NCBI GenBank assembly: GCA_025201805.1
Contig: MU619342.1
Coordinates: forward strand, 1-57,110
DNA: 57,110 nt
DNA from: Parasitella parasitica
Lineage: Eukaryota; Mucoromycota; Mucoromycetes; Mucorales; Mucoraceae
Direction of reading: 5' to 3'
Of the stretch, positions 24,344-36,497 are shown piece by piece (within the stretch, counting starts at the first letter, position 1; every line of letters begins with the position of its first letter). A program made the position numbers and the translations under genes. The notes under the pieces are model-generated. The model made no database searches, had not been told where the DNA came from, and worked only from the letters and a program-made list of their open reading frames with translations.

Positions 24344-27300
24344 TTCCATCACACGCTGCAGTAATTTAGCGGCATCTTTTGTTGAAAATAAATCCATCAT
24401 TTGTTTGTATCTATACACGAACAGAACTTTTTTTTTTTTTTTTTCGATTCAGTCAGACTTTTCATCAAGTATTGCCATATAGAAATACATCGCCCCCTTT
24501 AGGTGTTACATTCGCTTTTGACGGTTTTATTACGACTGTTGCAGCTCGTCAGAATATATCAAGGAAGGCTTTTATTATATGATCAGCACAACAAATATCC
24601 GTTTTCATTTTTTCAAGCTCTTCCAAATATATGTCCTGGTCATCAATGTACGGCCGCTCTTTCACTATGTTACATGAACGAGTTTAGCTAACAACACATT
24701 TTTTGCGTGTCCACGGCATCTTGTTTATGATACACAAAGCTTTATTGCTGAAGATTATGCGCGTGATTATCTTTATACTCATTGACTGAATTTGCTGTCT
24801 AGCTACATAATTATGTAAATCATCATGACTATACTACCCATATAGTTTACTCTGCGACCTTGGAATTGATTAGAGACTCTGATGTGAGACCTTGTTGTGA
24901 AAAACAAAACTGTTTTTGTAAATAACTTTCGATAGACACTCATTGCTCAAATCAAGTAATGCTCAGATAGCCCTAATTATGCCTGTATTCATCAAGTCTA
25001 AAACAGGCCTTTTGTACATAATTTTTGGTATGTGAAAATCTGTATTTTCTGTGGCATATCAAAAGTCAGTGTTATTAAATAAATCTGTCAAAGAATTACA
25101 CTTTATCCCTGATATATCCTATAGACGTACTTGTGAACACTGTCATTATGCTTGAGTTAGCTCTGAACTATAGCAAAGTCGTAATAACGTCTTATAATGT
25201 CCAAATTAGCAAGCGATAATAGAAAAACTGTTGGTCAGGATGTGAAGGCTAGACAATGTGGGTTTAAAGTATTTTAGTAGTGATATTTGAGATAGGAAAC
25301 AGGTTAAACAGAATACTTGAGAACTGATGTACTTTATTTATTTCAAAAATATATTCGACTACTTATACTTTTTGTAATTACTTGATTAATAGGTTTTTGG
25401 GGGCATAGGGTGTTCAGATGATAGAAGTTGTTGTTAATTACACTATTGAACGATTGATTTATTAACAGTAAAGATTTATTACTCGACCTGACAATACGTT
25501 GTTGATCTGTCATTTTCTGTATTTGGTGACATAATATTCACATCCTTATTAGAGTTTAAATACAACAATACTCCATACAAGCGTGGAACTTACCTTAAAA
25601 GATCAAGGATGGTCAACCACAAGAGTGTCACATTAAGGTTCATTAGCCGGTCAATGTAGCAGTGCCTAAAATCCAGCTTCCCGGGTATCACTTCATCATA
25701 CAAATAATTCTGCTGAGAGCTATACTGCTTGGGGATTTTCTCTACGAACAAGGCTATTCTCGTTACCCATGGCTATTCTCTCTTACTCTCCTTCTGTCGA
25801 TCACTGTTAGTTATTGCTTCATATTGGCACAGCATGGCTAGTAATTGGTTCTGTCTGTTTAAAGCTTGATGATACATTCTATAACCATGTACAGGATGTC
25901 CGCTCTCAAAAGTATAAATAGTCTAAGGAAATGTGGTGTATAGTTGGATATCTTTCTCACTATCTTTTAGGCAAATGTACGAATACATATATCCAGTTTA
26001 AATTGTATATCTTTACTTTGTATATTAGGGCAAGCACATTCTTTTTGGGATCCTTTACCACAGCTAATGTCTAGAATTTAGGTCGTTTATCTTTTCATAT
26101 TAGTTTTTTCAATGGGCAATGATGTTAGTGTATGTATTGTATAGGTTATTAAGTGTGTTCATACAAAGAAATATGCGCGCTCAAAGGATTATGCTTGCAT
26201 TACTCTCATATGTAGAATGTACTTGAAATGAACCAGTCTAATCCTGTACATTTTGTACGTTATACTGTTTAATGTTTATCTAATGTATTTTTTAAATTCG
26301 TCAAAAAATCAGGGATCCAGGGCAAAACGGCCCAATTAATTTTCTAAAATCAAATTATATGAATGTTTAAAAAATAAATATAATATTCGAGAGGTGTGCG
26401 TATTTTTCATTTTAAACTTTCGTAAGATATAGTTATAAAAAGTGCTTTACGTTCACAGAGTATCACTTTAACCCATGATAGGAAACCCCTCGAGATGGCT
26501 TCAACTTTATTTTGTTGCATACAGGGATAAATAATTATCACATTCTGTTAATCATACGTCCCATCTTGTGTCGATCATTGTAAGTCAAGCGGATTGATTT
26601 TAATGAAGCTCCACCATGCTAGCACAACAGTTGTTTAAACATCCCATATACGTGTTGTGGCTATGGGAGCTTTTAGGCAGATTTGGTACATGTATCTTCG
26701 CATATTTATTTGCAGATGCATCCTGTCTTTAGCGCTATATAGCAATGAGTTAAGTCAATAATTCCATGCAAAGATACCTCCATGATTAGTGTAATGTGCT
26801 GCTGTGTTCCGTAAAAAAAAAAGCTACTCAGGTCGTGTAACAATGTGCAAAGTTGACTATTTTGATCTTTTGGACGATTAAAAACTAATAATCATTTCTA
26901 AGAGAATCATGAGATTTATACATCGATAATCGATTTGGATATTAGTAAGGGAAAATAAAAAAAAAGGCGTACCCTTTAATATATCAATCCTTGGTAACAG
27001 CATCCGTCAAAGTAAGGAGACTTCTGTATACCTGATCCGAGAATTAGAATTTTTTTCCCTTTTTTTTTTTGTGTGTATTTACATGACAAATGTTGCAAAT
27101 ATTTTTTTTTTACAAGAAATATAAGGTTGTATTTTAATTTATCTCTTTGTTCAAACAAACAAAAAGTGGGATAATTACATAAAATACGCGCATAGAATTT
27201 CAGGGGGTGGGAGGGAAATACAAGAGCTGTTTGCAGAGATAGAAAAAAAACAAGGAGGTTGTCAAAATAAATGTAACAGCAATCTTGGTGTACAACCTAC

Positions 27301-27379
27301 AAACTCGTGCAGTTTGGGGTTTCGTGGTTTTTTTTTTTCTTTCTTTCCCTCTCTTTCTTTTTGCTCCATTTATAAAAGA
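24344..27379. other. AT-rich intergenic desert (about 3 kb)
   Basis: No supportable gene on either strand. The segment contains a T run at 24427-24442, one short copy of a repeat that also occurs twice near 39 kb (24893-25012), and the T-rich leader of the coiled-coil gene beginning at 27380. No inverted-repeat boundaries were recognised. Confidence 0.5.
24893..25012 (+). repeat. Dispersed repeat, third partial copy
   Basis: Shares in order with 39357-39483 the words GTGAAAAACAAAACTGTTTT (ctGAAAAACAAAACTGTTTT there), GCTCAGATAG, TATGCCTG and ACAGGC. Similarity covers about 110 bp, same orientation, with indels. Confidence 0.7.
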
Positions 27380-29064
27380 ATGTCGCTATCATATACACAT
27401 CAAAGAGACTCGGGTGCTATTTCAGGAGATGCAGCGCCCCGGTTCAGCGTCAACTCCAATCTAATGAACTATTCGATACCTAAAAACGACGACACCTCCG
27501 TATCACCCACATTAGAAAGCAGCACAAGCAGACGAGAAATACAGCGAGGAGATTCTGATACGCAAAGCAGACAATTGGAGGCACAAATCGAGCATCTCAC
27601 CTTGCAGAATGTGAAGCTACAGCGCACGAACCGATTGTTAAAGGTAGACACCGACAATCTAATTGAGCAAAAGACGAGTCCGCTAGAGAAAACTATACAA
27701 GAGTTGACAATAGCCAATGTGAGGTTGCAGCGAGCTTCTCGGCTATTGCAATTAGAATTGGACGAAAAAACAGAGCAACTAAACAAGTTTCAACAAAATC
27801 AGATACTTCAAATGAAAACAGTGGGTCCCGAATATGAGTTCCTTGTCCAGAATATCAATCTGCTGCAGAGACAGGTACGTCGTTGTTGTTGTTGTGTGTG
27901 TGTGTGTGTTTTTGTGCCGCAATGTTGATAACATGAAATAGATTGCGGGACACCCTACATGTGATGATACGTGTTGCTTTACAATGCAACCTATCGATCA
28001 ATCTACCATGGTAATGACGTTACCCTGCAATGACCATGATACTGATTCTGACGACAACGAAGAGGAAGGGGTTGAAGCACAGCACATCTGCAGACCTGTT
28101 ATTCACTCGAGCATTTCCCAAGGCTCATATGCCGTTGAATTAGAAAATAAAATACTGCGCTTAGAACAATTCATTGAAGAGCTTGACGAGGAAAAAGAAC
28201 AGATCCTGCGTCAACACAGCTACAAAGATAATGATGTGGAGACACTCAAGAAAGAATTAAGAATCAAGGATCAAATTGTATCACAGCTAGAACAGGATTT
28301 CATGGGCTTGGAGGACCAAATAGAGCATCTTCAGAAGGTAAAATACACCAGGACTCGGCATCATTGAAACATTGCTCATAGTCGGAATATAGGAATTGCA
28401 AGATCAAACTATGTTCAACAGTGGCAGCAGCAACGCCAGTAGTCATAGCAACATTCGTAGCTTGCTCACACCGCCTCCCATTCAAAGCGACCCCAAAAGG
28501 CAATCTCAGATGCTTATGGAATCCAAGCGCAGGTCTTTGGCTATCAAAGACACAGACATTTTGGAGCAGATGCTCAGAGGAGATTTAGAAGGATTCAATC
28601 AGCAACAACATCATCATCATCGTCCACAAGAGCACGACCTTGAGGACATGTACCAGCAATCCGAAGATGACGATAATGATTCGCGACAAGACTTGCTAGA
28701 ACTGGATGATGAAGACAATCAATCAACTACGTCTTCATCTATTGCAGCTGCAGAAACCCAAAGAAATTCCACCATCATGGTGATCGAAGAACACGACGAT
28801 TTAAAAAAAGGTATTAACGAGAAGCTCATTTCATGCTTAACATGTGATGGATTTCCCTGCACCTTCCCTTGCAATCACTCACTCAATAACCACAACAGTA
28901 AAACGGATGACCCCTTTGCGTTATTTACGGGTGTTGCCTTAGCTCTTGGCGTTGCCTCGCAGCTGGGCATAACAGATGATTGGACTGTACCCATAACTTT
29001 GGCTACTTTGGCACTAAGTTTTCTTTGGAATGGATCCAAAGCTAAAGCTTTAAAGACTCTGTAA
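27380..29064 (+). CDS. Coiled-coil protein with a C-terminal hydrophobic tail
   Basis: Three exons, 27380-27874, 27942-28337 and 28393-29064, join in phase to 520 residues. I chose the ATG at 27380; the frame continues upstream only as Phe-rich leader sequence. Two long heptad-rich regions are visible, at about residues 55-145 (LEAQIEHLTLQNVKLQRTN, repeated as IQELTIANVRLQRASRLLQL) and about 230-297 (LENKILRLEQFIEELDEEKE). A Gln/His and acidic region follows. Near the end is a cysteine cluster (SCLTCDGFPCTFPCNHS) and two hydrophobic stretches (LFTGVALALGVASQLGI and TVPITLATLALSFLW), which could be a hairpin or tail anchor. I recognise no named family. A membrane-anchored tether or organelle-contact scaffold is a reasonable guess only. 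Intron 1 contains a GT dinucleotide repeat. Confidence 0.78.
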
Positions 29065-29319
29065 CAACACCATCATTCTATGTATCTAACCAATTATTAA
29101 TATATACCATACACTATCCTCCCAATAAAGCCAATATATTCAACAGACTTGCGTGAGTGCATTCAATAGAGCATTGATTTTGCTTATATTAAGCCTCTTT
29201 TATGTCCAACATTTGGTTCGGTGTTTCAACGACTCACAGATAAAAACTGAAAAATATTTTTTTTAAACCTCTTTTTTTTTTTCTCTCTCTCTTATTCAAA
29301 CGCGAGCCCATCAACAATC

Positions 29320-30394
29320 ATGAGCGACTGGGGTAAGCAGGATGGTGAACACAGGAGGCCAGACTGGATATTTAGTTATTTTTTTTTTTTTTTTTTTTTT
29401 TTTAGAAGATAAAACTTACAGTGAGAGTCCCCTTTGCGAGTATTTTTTAATACTTGAATATGAGACGATACTTGCTTTCTTGTACGAACTTTGCAGGTTT
29501 TGGGATAGAAGAGGAATTTGACCAAGAGGTTGCCGTCAATACCAGGCCCAAAATGTCCTGGGATGAGGAGGACAGCGATGACAATGCCAATGTAAAGGAA
29601 TCCTGGGATGACTCGGAAGAAGAGGAGCAAGCAGAGGAAAAAAAGGTTGAGAAAAGCGTGGAAACAGCTGCACCAACCATCAAGAAGAAGTTGACATTGA
29701 AGGAAAAGATCGCCGAGAAGGAAGCTGCTTTGAAAGAACAAAAAGCTAAAAAGATTGCTTTGGTAATAGTATTATGGACCGTGTGATATCTCAGTGAATT
29801 AATCTCGCGAGGGCAGGCCAATCGTTTCATGGAAGGCGAGACTGAAGAGGAGCGATTTGAACGTGCTCAAAAGGAAGCTGGTATAGAGAAGGCCGAGTTC
29901 CACGAGGAAGGAGATGCTCGTAAGTTATGGTTCAAATGACAAGCAAAACACTTTCTTTTGACATTTTTTTGCAAATTTATAGCTAAAAAGACCCCTTCAA
30001 AGCCTGTTGAATCTATCAAACCAAGATATCGCTCTGAATTTGAGGAATTCCAAAAGCTATTGACCAATTTAATTCTGGAGCAAAAGGTAAATACACTTGT
30101 TTTGGGATGAGAGCTGCAAGAATTTTAACAGAGAGATCCAATTAGAGCAATCCTCTTTATGCCTCGTTTATTGAGCAACTTGCAAAGGATATCGCCGCAC
30201 CTGCGCTGGATATGGATGTTCGTAAGGCTGCGTCTAGTTTGACAGCTCTTGCAAATGATAAACAACGTCAACAAAAAGAAATCCTCAAAAACAGCAAAAA
30301 GACAAAGGGCAAGGTTCAGCCTGCCAAGGCTGTTCCTGCTGTCTCTACTAGAGAATATTCAACTACATATGACGATTTTGACGATTTCATGTAA
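29320..30394 (+). CDS. HCR1: Translation initiation factor eIF3 subunit J (HCR1)
   Basis: Six exons join in phase to 249 residues: 29320-29332, 29406-29420, 29497-29762, 29817-29919, 29983-30086 and 30146-30394. The acidic N-terminus carries two Ser-Trp-Asp motifs (KMSWDEEDSDD, KESWDDSEEEE) like those of yeast Hcr1 and human eIF3j. A Lys/Glu helical region follows (KKKLTLKEKIAEKEAALKE). The C-terminal part has KPRYRSEFEEFQKLLTNLI, SNPLYASFIEQLAKDIA and the conserved acidic end TTYDDFDDFM. eIF3j binds the 40S decoding centre and eIF3b, and promotes eIF3 recruitment and subunit release in the cytoplasm. The 13-nt first exon and 15-nt second exon are unusual. Because exon 2 is a multiple of three in the same phase, skipping it also keeps the frame. 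Confidence 0.93.
29379..29403. repeat. Poly-T tract in intron 1 of eIF3j
   Basis: 25 T residues directly upstream of the AG acceptor of the 15-nt exon. It forms an extreme polypyrimidine tract. Confidence 0.9.
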
Positions 30395-30410
30395 TAGCAA
30401 CATTTGACAA

Positions 30411-30413
<3 letters not shown>

Positions 30414-30479
<66 letters not shown>
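30414..30479. repeat. Poly-A homopolymer (66 bases) in the eIF3j 3' flank
   Basis: Uninterrupted A run on the sense strand right after the eIF3j stop. It could be a genomic 3'-UTR tract or a scar of retroposed poly(A), though the intron-rich gene itself argues against a retrocopy. Confidence 0.9.
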
Positions 30480-30483
<4 letters not shown>

Positions 30484-30654
30484 ATCTATATTTGGATTTT
30501 TTGGATGGAGGGGGGATGGCATGTAGGACATTGCAATATATCATCAGTTTTGATTTATTAGAATGGATTAAACGGCGTAATATGATCTTGATATTATGCT
30601 ACGCCATTCCCAAGCATAGTGATTCCATTAAATACTAGACAGGCTCCATTTCTA

Positions 30655-31026
30655 TCAATCTGTTTGCTTCCTTGTCCTATTTGAATGTCTTTTTGCGGCT
30701 GTACTTTGCTGCAAAGACGAGCTTCTTGATTGATTTATGCTGTAGTACTCTAGCACTATGGTACCATCCTTGCTGTAAACTTTTTGCGTCAACTCAGACT
30801 TTTGGTCTCTGACAGCAAACAGCAATCTTGTCAAGCTCTGGGCCATTCCCAAGCCTGAACAATTGCGTCTGGCCTTTATAAAATGAGTCGTAACTCGAGT
30901 CACTGCTACAGCAACAATGTTTTTGGTTATTGGTTTTTGGTTTTTGGTGAAGCTGGAAAATTGAATAAGAGTACAAAGCCCTTGACACCGGCCAAATGGT
31001 GTTGTGCTGAGGTTTGTTGCTGCCAT
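30655..31026 (-). CDS. Weak hypothetical open frame
   Basis: A 123-codon ATG frame, Ser/Thr/Arg/Lys-rich, with the stretch SLTRLLFAVRDQKSELTQKV and a basic end. No domain or homologue is recognised, and a different-frame neighbour overlaps it. It is kept only because it is the longest ATG frame in this gap and could be a small lineage-specific gene. Confidence 0.22.
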   Translation of the reverse strand: MAATNLSTTPFGRCQGLCTLIQFSSFTKNQKPITKNIVAVAVTRVTTHFIKARRNCSGLGMAQSLTRLLFAVRDQKSELTQKVYSKDGTIVLEYYSINQSRSSSLQQSTAAKRHSNRTRKQTD

Positions 31027-31475
31027 GCCATTACAAGAGAAGCAAAGAAAGATAAAGATAAAATGTGGTAGATTGGCATAATGGTGGCCTGATATTCATA
31101 TACAGTTCGGTTTGGATTTCGCTTGTTTTGCTTGATTTTTTTCAACATCACATGGAACAATAGGAAGTTAGGCCAACGAATTTTACAGGCTGACACTACG
31201 CAGTTTTCGATGCTAAATTGATCATTGAACGATTTGAGGAACAAGGATCGCTAGAAAGTCAATTGTACATTTCGCATCGTTTTAGCAGGTACAGCGGCTG
31301 TATGCTCAGTCAGGCGACGCTCTGCTTAATACAAAGCATTCATGGCCAGTGATCTATATAGATCACTCCAATGCTTGCTCAAATGATGTGGTTGCGTAAT
31401 AGTTTATTTACTTGCAATTTACAGTGATTATGAATATATGCATACGGTATAAATATCACCTACTGCGATAACGTT

Positions 31476-32282
31476 TTACTTTTTGAGATTGTAGCGAGCT
31501 GAAATTTGCTCTACAAACTCTTCTTCGCCGATGAAAGTTTCCTTGACAGAAGGTCTGTTGGCAATGCCATCCAGGAACTCGGCAAGTCTGGGATTAGCTT
31601 TAACAGCCGCAAACTCAAAGCCATTCAAAATGTGCTTGTTGAGAGCGCTGATGCGCAAAAAGTGAGGAGCAATAGCAGCATCAGCCAAAGAGAAGTCGTC
31701 GCCGAGGAAATAAGGGCCAGTCTTTGCTTGTTGAAGTAAAAGCTCGTTAAACTACGATACATATGGGAAGCAGAAAGTGAGCAACCTCCAATCGCACTAG
31801 TCTCGTCCATACATGTACACACTTACGCGGTTCAAACTGGAATTGATGTTGGTCTCAAAGTTTTCACGAGCATTCTCGGCACTTTGGTTGAAGACGAACT
31901 TGTAGAATTCAGAGTTGATCTTGGACGAAAAGTACTCGATAGCAAAGCGAACATTGGCACGCTTCAAGGGCTCCTTGGGCAGCAAACTATGTTAGTGAGC
32001 AAGTGGTGTGCTTTTTTCTGCCACAATAAAGACTTACTTTTTCTCGGGAAAGCGATCGTTGAGATACTCGATAATGACCAGTGACTCAGCAATGTTTTGA
32101 CCTTCGACATTCAAGGCGGGCACCTTGAGTTCAGGGTTGACATCCTTGTACCAGTCAGGCTTGTTTTGCAGATCAATGTTGACAGTCTCGTACTCGGCAC
32201 CCACTTCCTTGAGTGTAATGGCTGCGCGTTGAGCGTAGGGACAGATGACAGCGTTGTAGAAGACGATTTTATCAGAAGACAT
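31476..32282 (-). CDS. Glutathione S-transferase (cysteine-type, omega-like)
   Basis: Three exons, 32282-32038, 31986-31827 and 31751-31476, join in phase to 226 residues, the usual GST length. The N-terminal thioredoxin-like domain (residues 1-80) has YNAVICPYAQRAAITLKEV with a Cys-Pro active-site pair (C14), the cis-proline turn NPELKVPALN, and ESLVIIEYLNDRFPEK for the glutathione gamma-glutamyl contact (E-S). The all-helical C-terminal domain contains GPYFLGDDFSLADAAIAPHF, the conserved N-capping box. A catalytic Cys where classic GSTs have Tyr or Ser suggests thiol transfer or dehydroascorbate-type activity, as in omega-class and fungal GTO enzymes. It is probably cytosolic, since no targeting signal is seen. 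The class is inferred from the CPYAQR motif. Confidence 0.92.
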
Positions 32283-32621
32283 TATTGTTGGAGTATAAAC
32301 AAAATAGTTGAAAAACCGATGCGGCAGACAAGCATAGATTGCTCCTTTTTATATGGTCTTTTTTTTTTTGCAGGATAAAACCGGCTGGTAATTAATCCGC
32401 GTTGATTAATAATTGTTTTGGCAGTAGCAATTTGATGTGAAAATGATGAAAGACTGGACAAAACCTTAAAATCTTGGTCAATAACATTCCCGCTTCTGCA
32501 CACCCCTCGCATCAGCATGAATAACGCCATTGCGTAGTAGTGCTAGATTTGTAATCCAAATCAAATTTTGGCAAGAAAACAAAAATCTTTATAAAATGAC
32601 AAAATTGTTGAATTTATTTAT

Positions 32622-34878
32622 TTACATTTTAGGGGCTGAGGGAATGTCTAGATAATCACCATAATCTGGAACAGGCGCAAGTTTGATATCGCCTTCTCCG
32701 ACTTGGTTAGTAGGAGACGTCAAGAAATTCTGAAAGACTTCTGGGGATCTAGGCGAGTTGACAGATTGTCTTAGAATATCCTCGGTGTTGATCTTTGTAA
32801 TAACAGCGTCCGACTCTTTGCGCAGGATTTCGCGAGCAGCGATCGTCGATACACGGCGACGAGACAAGGCTTCGCGCTTCTCAGCAGCAGACAATTTGGC
32901 CTGCTCCTTGGCAAGCATCGATTTGAACAGCTCGTCAGGGTCTGTAATAGTGCCCAGTGCTCGCTTAGCCTGCACGCTGAGATGAGATAGACCGACCTCA
33001 AAGGAAGCATTCATCCACCCAAAACCTTCTCTAGGAACAAACTTGAAATCAACGCCCACATTGCCATATTCTACTTGCACCTGGTGAGACAAATTAACCA
33101 CATCGAACTTTTCTGGAACAACGCCATTGAAATCCACGAATGACTTTGTGATGGTGTACAGGAAACGGTATGCTAAACGGCCAGCAATGTCAGACATGCC
33201 GTAGTTGTCAAATGCTACCCATGCCATGATTTGATGAGGGGCCCAACCAAAGGGGAAGTCCCATTGACGGTTGGGACGATCAAACGAAATGCTACCTCTG
33301 GACTGCTCCGTGCCAGAAACAAGACCTCCTCTCACCTCAAACTTGTACAAGCTTTTTGCCAGTCTTTGGGCCTGATCTTCGGAAGCAGCACCAGCCCACA
33401 TCATCCAATAGGCAGTAGCACTTTCATACGCAGTTGTTTCTTCTTTGACAGTATCATAGTCAAAGTAAAGATTTTCCTTTTCGTTCCATAAATACTGGTC
33501 GATTCTCTGTCTTCGTTGCGATGCTCGATCCGACCAAGTTTCAGCGGTTTGCTTGTTGCCATCAAAATCCTCCAAATCGTCGTCCAAGTAATCTCTGATG
33601 CAATCCGCCATGTCGGTTTCATATTTGTATAGTAAAGCGTTCAAGTCAACAGTGGCCAAGTTTGCACAGACTCCTTCAAAGCGGTAAGTTGTGTCATGGC
33701 CAGATTCTCGGACAGCGCGATCATGCAGAAAGTACTCGTCCAATTCAGGCACCTTGACAACGCCGTCGTTGTACATTTTGTTGAACTCGGGAATGGAAAC
33801 GTTATACTTTTGCGCGTGCTTCATGACGATATGGTCGAAATGAGACGCTTCTGTCTCTGGAGGAATACCCAGCCCCTCAGGTCGATAGCGAGACAGCATG
33901 GTTTTCTTGTCTAATCTAGGTTCAGCCATCCAAACGGTATGATATTCCTTGATGGCAGATTTGAGAATTTCACGCAACCAAGCCTTGTTTTCCTTGTCCC
34001 GCGCAGGGTCTAACTTTTCATAGACTCGTATAGCCATGTCAGTCAGAAACGGAGGTTGAGATCTTGACAGGTAGTATGAGCGATTGGCATTCAGGATCTT
34101 GCCGTAATGTTTGATCTCGTACGCAAAGTTTTCGGCCATCCCCTTGGCCAACTCAACCCTCCCATCCACCAAAAGACCCAGCGTTTCAAAGTAAGAATCC
34201 CAGCCATACATTTCATTGAAGCGCCCACCGGGAACAACAAATGACACACCATGAAAGTCAATTTTACCGCTATCGTCAATTACTTTGTTCATAGCAAGAG
34301 CCAAGATGCCAGGCTTGTCGTTGATGCTTTTGACGTACTCGGGCGTAATGTCCTTTGGAAGGTATTGCACGTCCAAATTAAGATGTGGTCTTGCTTCAGC
34401 TACGCGCTGATAGTAATCGTAGATTTCATCTTCATCGTGAGGGATATAAATTCTAGGCGCAACGTCATTTTGTCTGTTCTTGGGGTCCGAACAAATCACA
34501 TCCAAGCCTTCACCATCAATGCGTCTTGTAAGATTATCCCAGAACAAATGGCGAATCATTCTTGATAGTCGGTTTACCGGATTTTCGTTTAGCCTAGCTT
34601 CGTCAAGAACTACGTATCTTCGACCATAGTCTTTTGCTAGCGCCAGCTCTTGTAGTAGATTGGATAACATGTAATTGCCTCGAATTTGGAACCGTTTATA
34701 GCCGCCAGAATCAGCAGTGCCTAGCGAGAGCGTCTTGGGGCCCAGATCGTTGATGGTAATCTGGAAATCACCGTCCGTATCCTCTTGCTCCAGAATTTGG
34801 CTTAGTGTTGCTTCAACATCGATCAAAAACCTGCGGCTCTTTCCCTTGTCCTCTGTAAGAAGGTTTTAGTGGCGTACG

Positions 34879-34915
<37 letters not shown>

Positions 34916-35184
34916 TGCCATGTCGCTGCCGTTTGCTTACCATGGGAGGAACGCCTTTGTATACCATTATTGGAGGAGTCTCTCGAATCTCCGGTGCTAA
35001 AGCTAGAGCCGGTCCTCTTCATAACCAATTAGTCTACCTGTCATCATGGCAATAAAAATAAAGAATAAAAGCTAAAACTCACAGTAAAGGTTCTTGTTCT
35101 TTGTCTAGGGCCGTTTCTTCCGGTGGTGTAATAAGTGGATGCAGGTGCAGTAGGGTCTACAGATTCTCTTCTATCTTGAATCAT
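32622..35184 (-). CDS. NTH1: Neutral trehalase (alpha,alpha-trehalase, PKA-regulated type)
   Basis: Three exons, 35184-35083, 35016-34941 and 34852-32622, join in phase to 802 residues. It hydrolyses trehalose to two glucoses in the cytosol. The N-terminal regulatory tail carries RTRTFT (29-34) and RRSS (55-58), both basic-Ser/Thr sites of the PKA type that in yeast Nth1 recruit 14-3-3 proteins. An EF-like calcium loop follows, DTDGDFQITINDLGPK (84-99). The GH37 catalytic domain shows PGGRFNEMYGWDSYFETLGL (trehalase signature 1), EGVCANLATVDLNALLY, and QWDFPFGWAPHQIMAW (signature 2, Q-W-D-x-P-x-G-W-x-P). Yeast Nth1 is 751 residues, so length fits. The intron 1 acceptor is set by phase: the nearest upstream AGs bring in stops, so AAG before 35016 was chosen. 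Intron 2 holds a 35-base poly-T on the sense strand. Confidence 0.95.
34879..34913. repeat. Homopolymer inside neutral trehalase intron 2
   Basis: 35 A on the plus strand, which is poly-U in the pre-mRNA. It lies about 25 bases upstream of the exon 3 acceptor. Confidence 0.9.
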
Positions 35185-36497
35185 TTTGCGAATAATTAGC
35201 TACAGAGCAAGATGAAAAGAAAAGGCCTTTTCTAAAGTGTAGAAAACTGCTGCTATTTATAACACTTGCCAACTAGTGTTTTTTTGATTCGACATACCGA
35301 CAAGGTTTGAGATGTCTTGCATGAAAACTATGACGACGAGGAGCAAAGTATGTTCCAGATCCGCTTTCAAATACGTAATGAAAATCTTTTTTGGATTTAG
35401 CTTTTACTGACACTGCTTATATTGCCTAAGAGTGCAAGAAGAAACCAACCTCAGTGTATATAAATTTATACACATTGGGATATCACCAATGGTCTGTGCT
35501 GATGTTTGTCTCCAAACAAACAGGCAAAGCGATGCATGACGACATCTCATTCACTATTAGAAGCTTTTCTCTGCTCCGGATTTATACTATCAATTTAGTA
35601 TAGCAATGCTATACAAAATGTCTCCAGCAACGATTTTTTTTTTTTTTTTTTTTGAGTCCTGGATCATTCAAAGCTCGCAATGCGTCATATAGTGTCATGC
35701 ACTAACTTGAGCACCTTACTGTTGTAAAGTCACCATAGTTTCCTAATTAGATTTATTCAGATGTACAACAAAAATGTGAAATTCTTTGCGCATGACAGAA
35801 TAAAAAATGTCTCTGTAGATCTGACTAAATTGCGCAGACTCTACTTGCGCTGGTAGCATCACATTTTTCAAAAGTATTCTATGAGAGAATCTAACCCGTA
35901 TCACGAGCACGTGTCAAGTTTATTGATGAAACTGTAACTAACATTTGGTATCCTGCTAAAGAAAACAATCGTCCATTTTATCAACATTATTATATACTCG
36001 CTGTCTGGAGCTAGCGATCATTTATATGACATGAAACTTTTATTCAGCAAAAATGTGCCTCCTTGCTACTTTTTGTCGCTTGTCTGCACCACCCCCGCTT
36101 CAATATGCCGCATCCTATTAACTTGTTTGAATTGACTTGTGATTGACGGAAACTTTCATCTTGCTACCATTGACAGTAATCTATTCTTTGGCCCATAATG
36201 GTTTGGTAAAGATAAAACATGATCTGACATTGCGTTCAATGTCTGCTACCACAAATGCAGTTTTCGAAACCATTAGGCTGCAACAAAGTTCAAAGAGTAA
36301 GTTGGTTGTTTGTGCCAAAATTATTGACAAAAAAAATATTTGCTCATTCATTAAAAGGAGCATGAGATGTGTTGGTTTTGAATGATGTGGACAAGGACTC
36401 CCTGTCTTGTGATCCACTTGCAAGGACACCATTTTTCCCTGAAATAGTATTTAAAGATCTGAATGGGGACACTTTTTTCTCCACACACTCGATACTC
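35185..36497. other. Divergent intergenic region of trehalase and F-box gene 1
   Basis: About 1.3 kb with the upstream regions of neutral trehalase (-) and the F-box gene (+). It contains a T run at 35635-35654 and no supportable gene. The frame of the F-box gene extends back to about 36369 but only through non-ATG codons. Confidence 0.5.

Larger units (their letters stand above)
30395..31475. other. Spacer between eIF3j and GST, with a 66-base A run
   Basis: The convergent 3' ends of eIF3j (+) and GST (-) are separated by about 1.1 kb. A pure A run occupies 30414-30479, 19 bp after the eIF3j stop codon. The rest holds only a weak minus-strand frame (listed separately). Confidence 0.55.

Noticed and set aside
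29376-29830. Two minus-strand frames of 121-127 codons
   Set aside because: Antisense of eIF3j and its poly-T intron; Ser/Phe-rich composition mirrors the acidic sense exon.
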